DNA of 64,000 nt, taken from NCBI GenBank assembly GCA_030141605.1, contig JAQGDQ010000001.1, positions 2,016,501-2,080,500 of the forward strand, written 5' to 3'. Shown piece after piece: positions 61,250 through 64,000 of this stretch. The stretch is from Tubiluchus corallicola. Taxonomy: Eukaryota; Priapulida; Priapulimorpha; Priapulimorphida; Tubiluchidae. The position numbers and the translations under genes are program-made. The notes beneath the pieces are model-generated. The model saw only the letters and a program-made list of their open reading frames with translations, did not search any database and was not told the origin of the DNA. Position 1 is the first letter of the stretch. Each line of letters starts with the position of its first letter.

Positions 61250-63833
61250 CTAAACAACAGTATGTTTAGGCAAAAAATTCTCTCTGCGAGCGCTTGGTAG
61301 AGCTATTGCAGCGATAGGCTTAACTATGGGTGGGGCTTGTCTCTTGATCACACCTGGTAATGAGCTTGGTGTGCTAGTAGCAGGCGTGGGTGTAAGTCCA
61401 GTAAGTCCTGAAAATGGCCTATATAAATGCGGGGTAGCACCAAACAAAAAAGGACTGCCTTGCAGCTCGGCTAAATTTACACCACCTCTAGCTAACTCTG
61501 CCATATCTATATCCAAGTCGGACATTGTCTCGGACATAAAATAATCATCTTCACTAGTCATTCCTGGTCGATAGTTGTCGTATTCTGACTCGTAACTCTG
61601 TGATGGAATAGATTCGTAACTACGCCTATGGGATTCGGAACCAGTTCCGAAAAGCCTTGAGCTTCTGGAGCTGAGACTGTAGTCGTCGATGTCACCCTCA
61701 TTACCTCGATCATATTTGTGCATGTCTGTCTGACTGAATGAATGAATGTCACTGAGGGTCTCATTTCCCACTGAAATAATATCAAGATCAGTTTCTTCCG
61801 GCATGTACTCACTGTCAGTCACTTGAACATCAACCGATGATGTACCGTCATCGGTATCAACAACTTCACTTGCTGTACGGAACGAGTTATTACCATCGGT
61901 ATCTGATGTGCTTATGCCCGAGAATCTGCTTATATCTGAATCACCAATACCTGAAGGATTGTCTAATTTTGCTAAAGCATTGTAATAAGATTTCTCAGCA
62001 AGTCTTTGAGCAAGAGAAGCCCGGAATCGATCAACTGCTGCAAGACCAAACTTCTCTTTTACAGAAGCGTCTATCTTGCCCTTGTCTATTCCACCATATA
62101 GTGCAGGATAATGACCTAGGCTTGGTAAATGAGCATTAAGATTCACATTATTATTACTGTTATTACTTGCAGCGGAACTAGAGACAGAAGTGGCTTTCGC
62201 TTCTTTCACACTGCTAGTGCTAGGAGAACTATGATCACTATCACTTTTTTGGTCAGTCATAATAGGCACTCTGGTGGCATCTGGAGCTACAAATCTTGCC
62301 TCAGCGTTGATGGGAAATACAAAATTGTTCTGTGGTGCTTTGCTTTTTTCCATTGTGTCATCATCCAATTCACTCACTTCACTCATACTAATTTCACTCA
62401 TAGCGAAATCTGCTAGCACAGCATTAACATTTAAACGCTCTTCGCGAGACAGCTTTTGCTTCAGGTCACTATTATCATGTTTTGCATTCACATTATTGCT
62501 GTGCTTTGTGTTGACATTGTTGTTGACATTGTGCATAGCCACATTATTATTGTCTGGTAATGTGATATTATACATAACTGGAGAAAATGCAGAATCCATG
62601 GGATGCTGACTAGAATCTCTCCCACCACTCTCTTTTAGAGGTTGTTTTGACTTATCAACTGCTCGGTTTTTATTCTGCCACTTGAAGTCTGTAACAATTG
62701 CAACACCAGTCGGACTCTTTGGACTGTCTTCGCTGCCCTGCACTAAGTCATCATTACTAATATTGTATCTACCATTGCAACTTCCATTTGTGTCATTTCT
62801 ACTGCTACTAAGCGAAGCTGTATCATCCTGTTTAGGTGATGGCTTTGCCTTTTCCATACTAGATGTTAAATCTACCGTTGGAGAAATATTTGATAGTGGA
62901 TTGGTGATTCTCAATGGCGAAGGCTTCTGTTTCTGCACAGGTAGTGATATTACAGGCTTTGTTATAACTGGTGGGCTATTGAGATCGTGCACGGGACTAG
63001 CTTTTAAAATAGGACTAGATGTAGTTTTTGACATAGGCACCGGAGGCCTTGCACCACTGTAGTTCGCTTTGAACTGTGGTTTTGATAATTTTGCATTACA
63101 GCCACGACTGTTGTTGGAATTAGCAGGTGAAGGTGTAGGTTCAATCAGAGATGTCTGTTCACTTTCTTTAGTTTCATCGATGCGAGTTTGTCTGTGAGGC
63201 TTCTCTAGCAGATCATTACTGTGGCGGCTACCTAAAATGGCAAAATAAAATGAGAACACGGGCAATAATTCAAATTTACAGACTGTAGGCCTTGCAGAAA
63301 CTAGTCCAAAATGCAAAGCATCGGGTTGCCTGCACCAAGCACACATGCGAAAATGGACACTCACACATACTTTAGCAACATGCTATGTTTTCCCTGTTCT
63401 GTCAGTTCTTTTAGTTATTAAAGAATATATTACTTCAATGAAAATAAGAACAACAACAACATCACAGCAAAAAAAGCTTCTCATACTTCACAAGTGAATA
63501 ACCAAAAATGATGGCTATTAGAATAAAAAAATAAAAGCATAAAATAAACATAACAAATAATAAAAAAAAAACAAATGAGAGCCAGGCAAAGCACTATTTC
63601 GAATTAAGAAATGAGCATTATGCAAACTAACCTGAGAAGCTGAAATGATATTTTTTCAGTTACCATAGTTGCTAGCTATTTTATAACCCATGCTTTATAA
63701 CGGCACTTATACTACTAGCTGCTGTAGTTACCTGGAGTTCCTGCACGACTCCCCGGAGAGCTTGTTGAAAGTGTGTGTGCACGACCATCTTCTCTTCGTC
63801 CCATCAACCAATAAGTAGTCATATCACCTTTAC
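61250..63833 (-). CDS. Receptor-type guanylate cyclase, C-terminal end with a very long tail (partial)
   Basis: Two minus-strand exons, 63833-63732 and 63231-61250, join in frame across a 500-base GT-AG intron; the gene continues beyond the right edge of the window. The first exon carries GKGDMTTYWLMGRR, the final strand of class III nucleotidyl cyclase domains, in the form seen in natriuretic-peptide-receptor-like guanylate cyclases (KGKG..TYWLLG). The product should make cGMP from GTP. A 1982-base last exon encodes about 660 further residues rich in Ser, Asn, Asp and Pro, mostly disordered in appearance. It contains an Asn-rich region, a predicted helical stretch (VKEKFGLAAVDRFRASLAQR) and an acidic Ser cluster. 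The protein ends KHTVV, which fits a class I PDZ ligand (T-x-V). Most receptor cyclases stop soon after the catalytic domain; fly Gyc76C is a known exception with a long tail and a PDZ ligand, so this may be its counterpart. The cyclase call is strong, the subtype tentative. Confidence 0.82.
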
Positions 63834-64000
63834 CTGCAAAGGCATATGAAATAGTTTTGTATAATTAGTTAGTGCTATATTGTAATTAGGTTTATAGTTT
63901 TTGCCAATCTTTTACGTTGGATGTTCAAAATGCTTAGTCTCATTATGATGTGAAATTTCGGAGTTCTTAATTGGCCAATTTTATTTTAGCGGTATAACAC

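Noticed and set aside
61326-63062. Plus-strand open frames opposite the guanylate cyclase tail
   Set aside because: They are antisense shadows of the long minus-strand exon, whose frame joins in phase with the cyclase motif exon.

Overview
This is an AT-rich animal (metazoan) nuclear DNA window. It has GT-AG introns, sparse intron-rich genes, many decayed non-LTR retrotransposons, short inverted-repeat DNA transposons and microsatellites. The axonemal dynein chain, secreted M14 carboxypeptidase, fatty-acid 2-hydroxylase and receptor-type guanylate-cyclase tail point to an invertebrate with motile cilia. The sequence alone does not fix the phylum. The multi-exon gene models were assembled by hand from splice sites, phase and family resemblance; no transcript data were used.

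Layout. 1-3.7 kb: tetranucleotide satellite, empty sequence and a LINE reverse-transcriptase relic. 3.7-6.5 kb (+): axonemal dynein intermediate chain DNAI1 in two coding exons, one of them 1.8 kb. 8.2-10.3 kb (-): a single-exon, four-pass CD20/ENTREP-like membrane protein, convergent with DNAI1, with a 154-bp tandem duplication just upstream of it. 13.9-28.3 kb (+): a complete 11-exon procarboxypeptidase of the M14A family (507 aa); its 6-kb intron 8 holds a candidate solo LTR, LINE pieces, a tRNA-derived SINE and satellites. 28.8-31.8 kb: an ATT satellite, a CR1/L2-like LINE and a hAT-type MITE.

32.5-49.4 kb (+): fatty-acid 2-hydroxylase (FA2H), with one cytochrome b5 exon, a 12.3-kb first intron full of repeats, then a linker exon and five catalytic exons. 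51.3-58.6 kb (+): a second, complete linker-plus-catalytic exon set with the same phases and nearly the same exon lengths, but with no visible cytochrome b5 exon of its own. 61.3-63.8 kb (-): the C-terminal end of a class III (receptor-type) guanylate cyclase with an exceptionally long Ser/Asn-rich tail ending in a PDZ-ligand-like motif.

The genes do not form a pathway. The main point of interest is the FA2H locus. One b5 module sits upstream of two tandem, apparently intact di-iron hydroxylase cassettes that are splice-phase compatible with it, so it may be a gene with alternative catalytic 3' ends. A possible small unrecognised two-exon gene lies antisense in FA2H intron 1, and that intron also holds a Harbinger-like MITE with a mariner-like MITE nested inside it.
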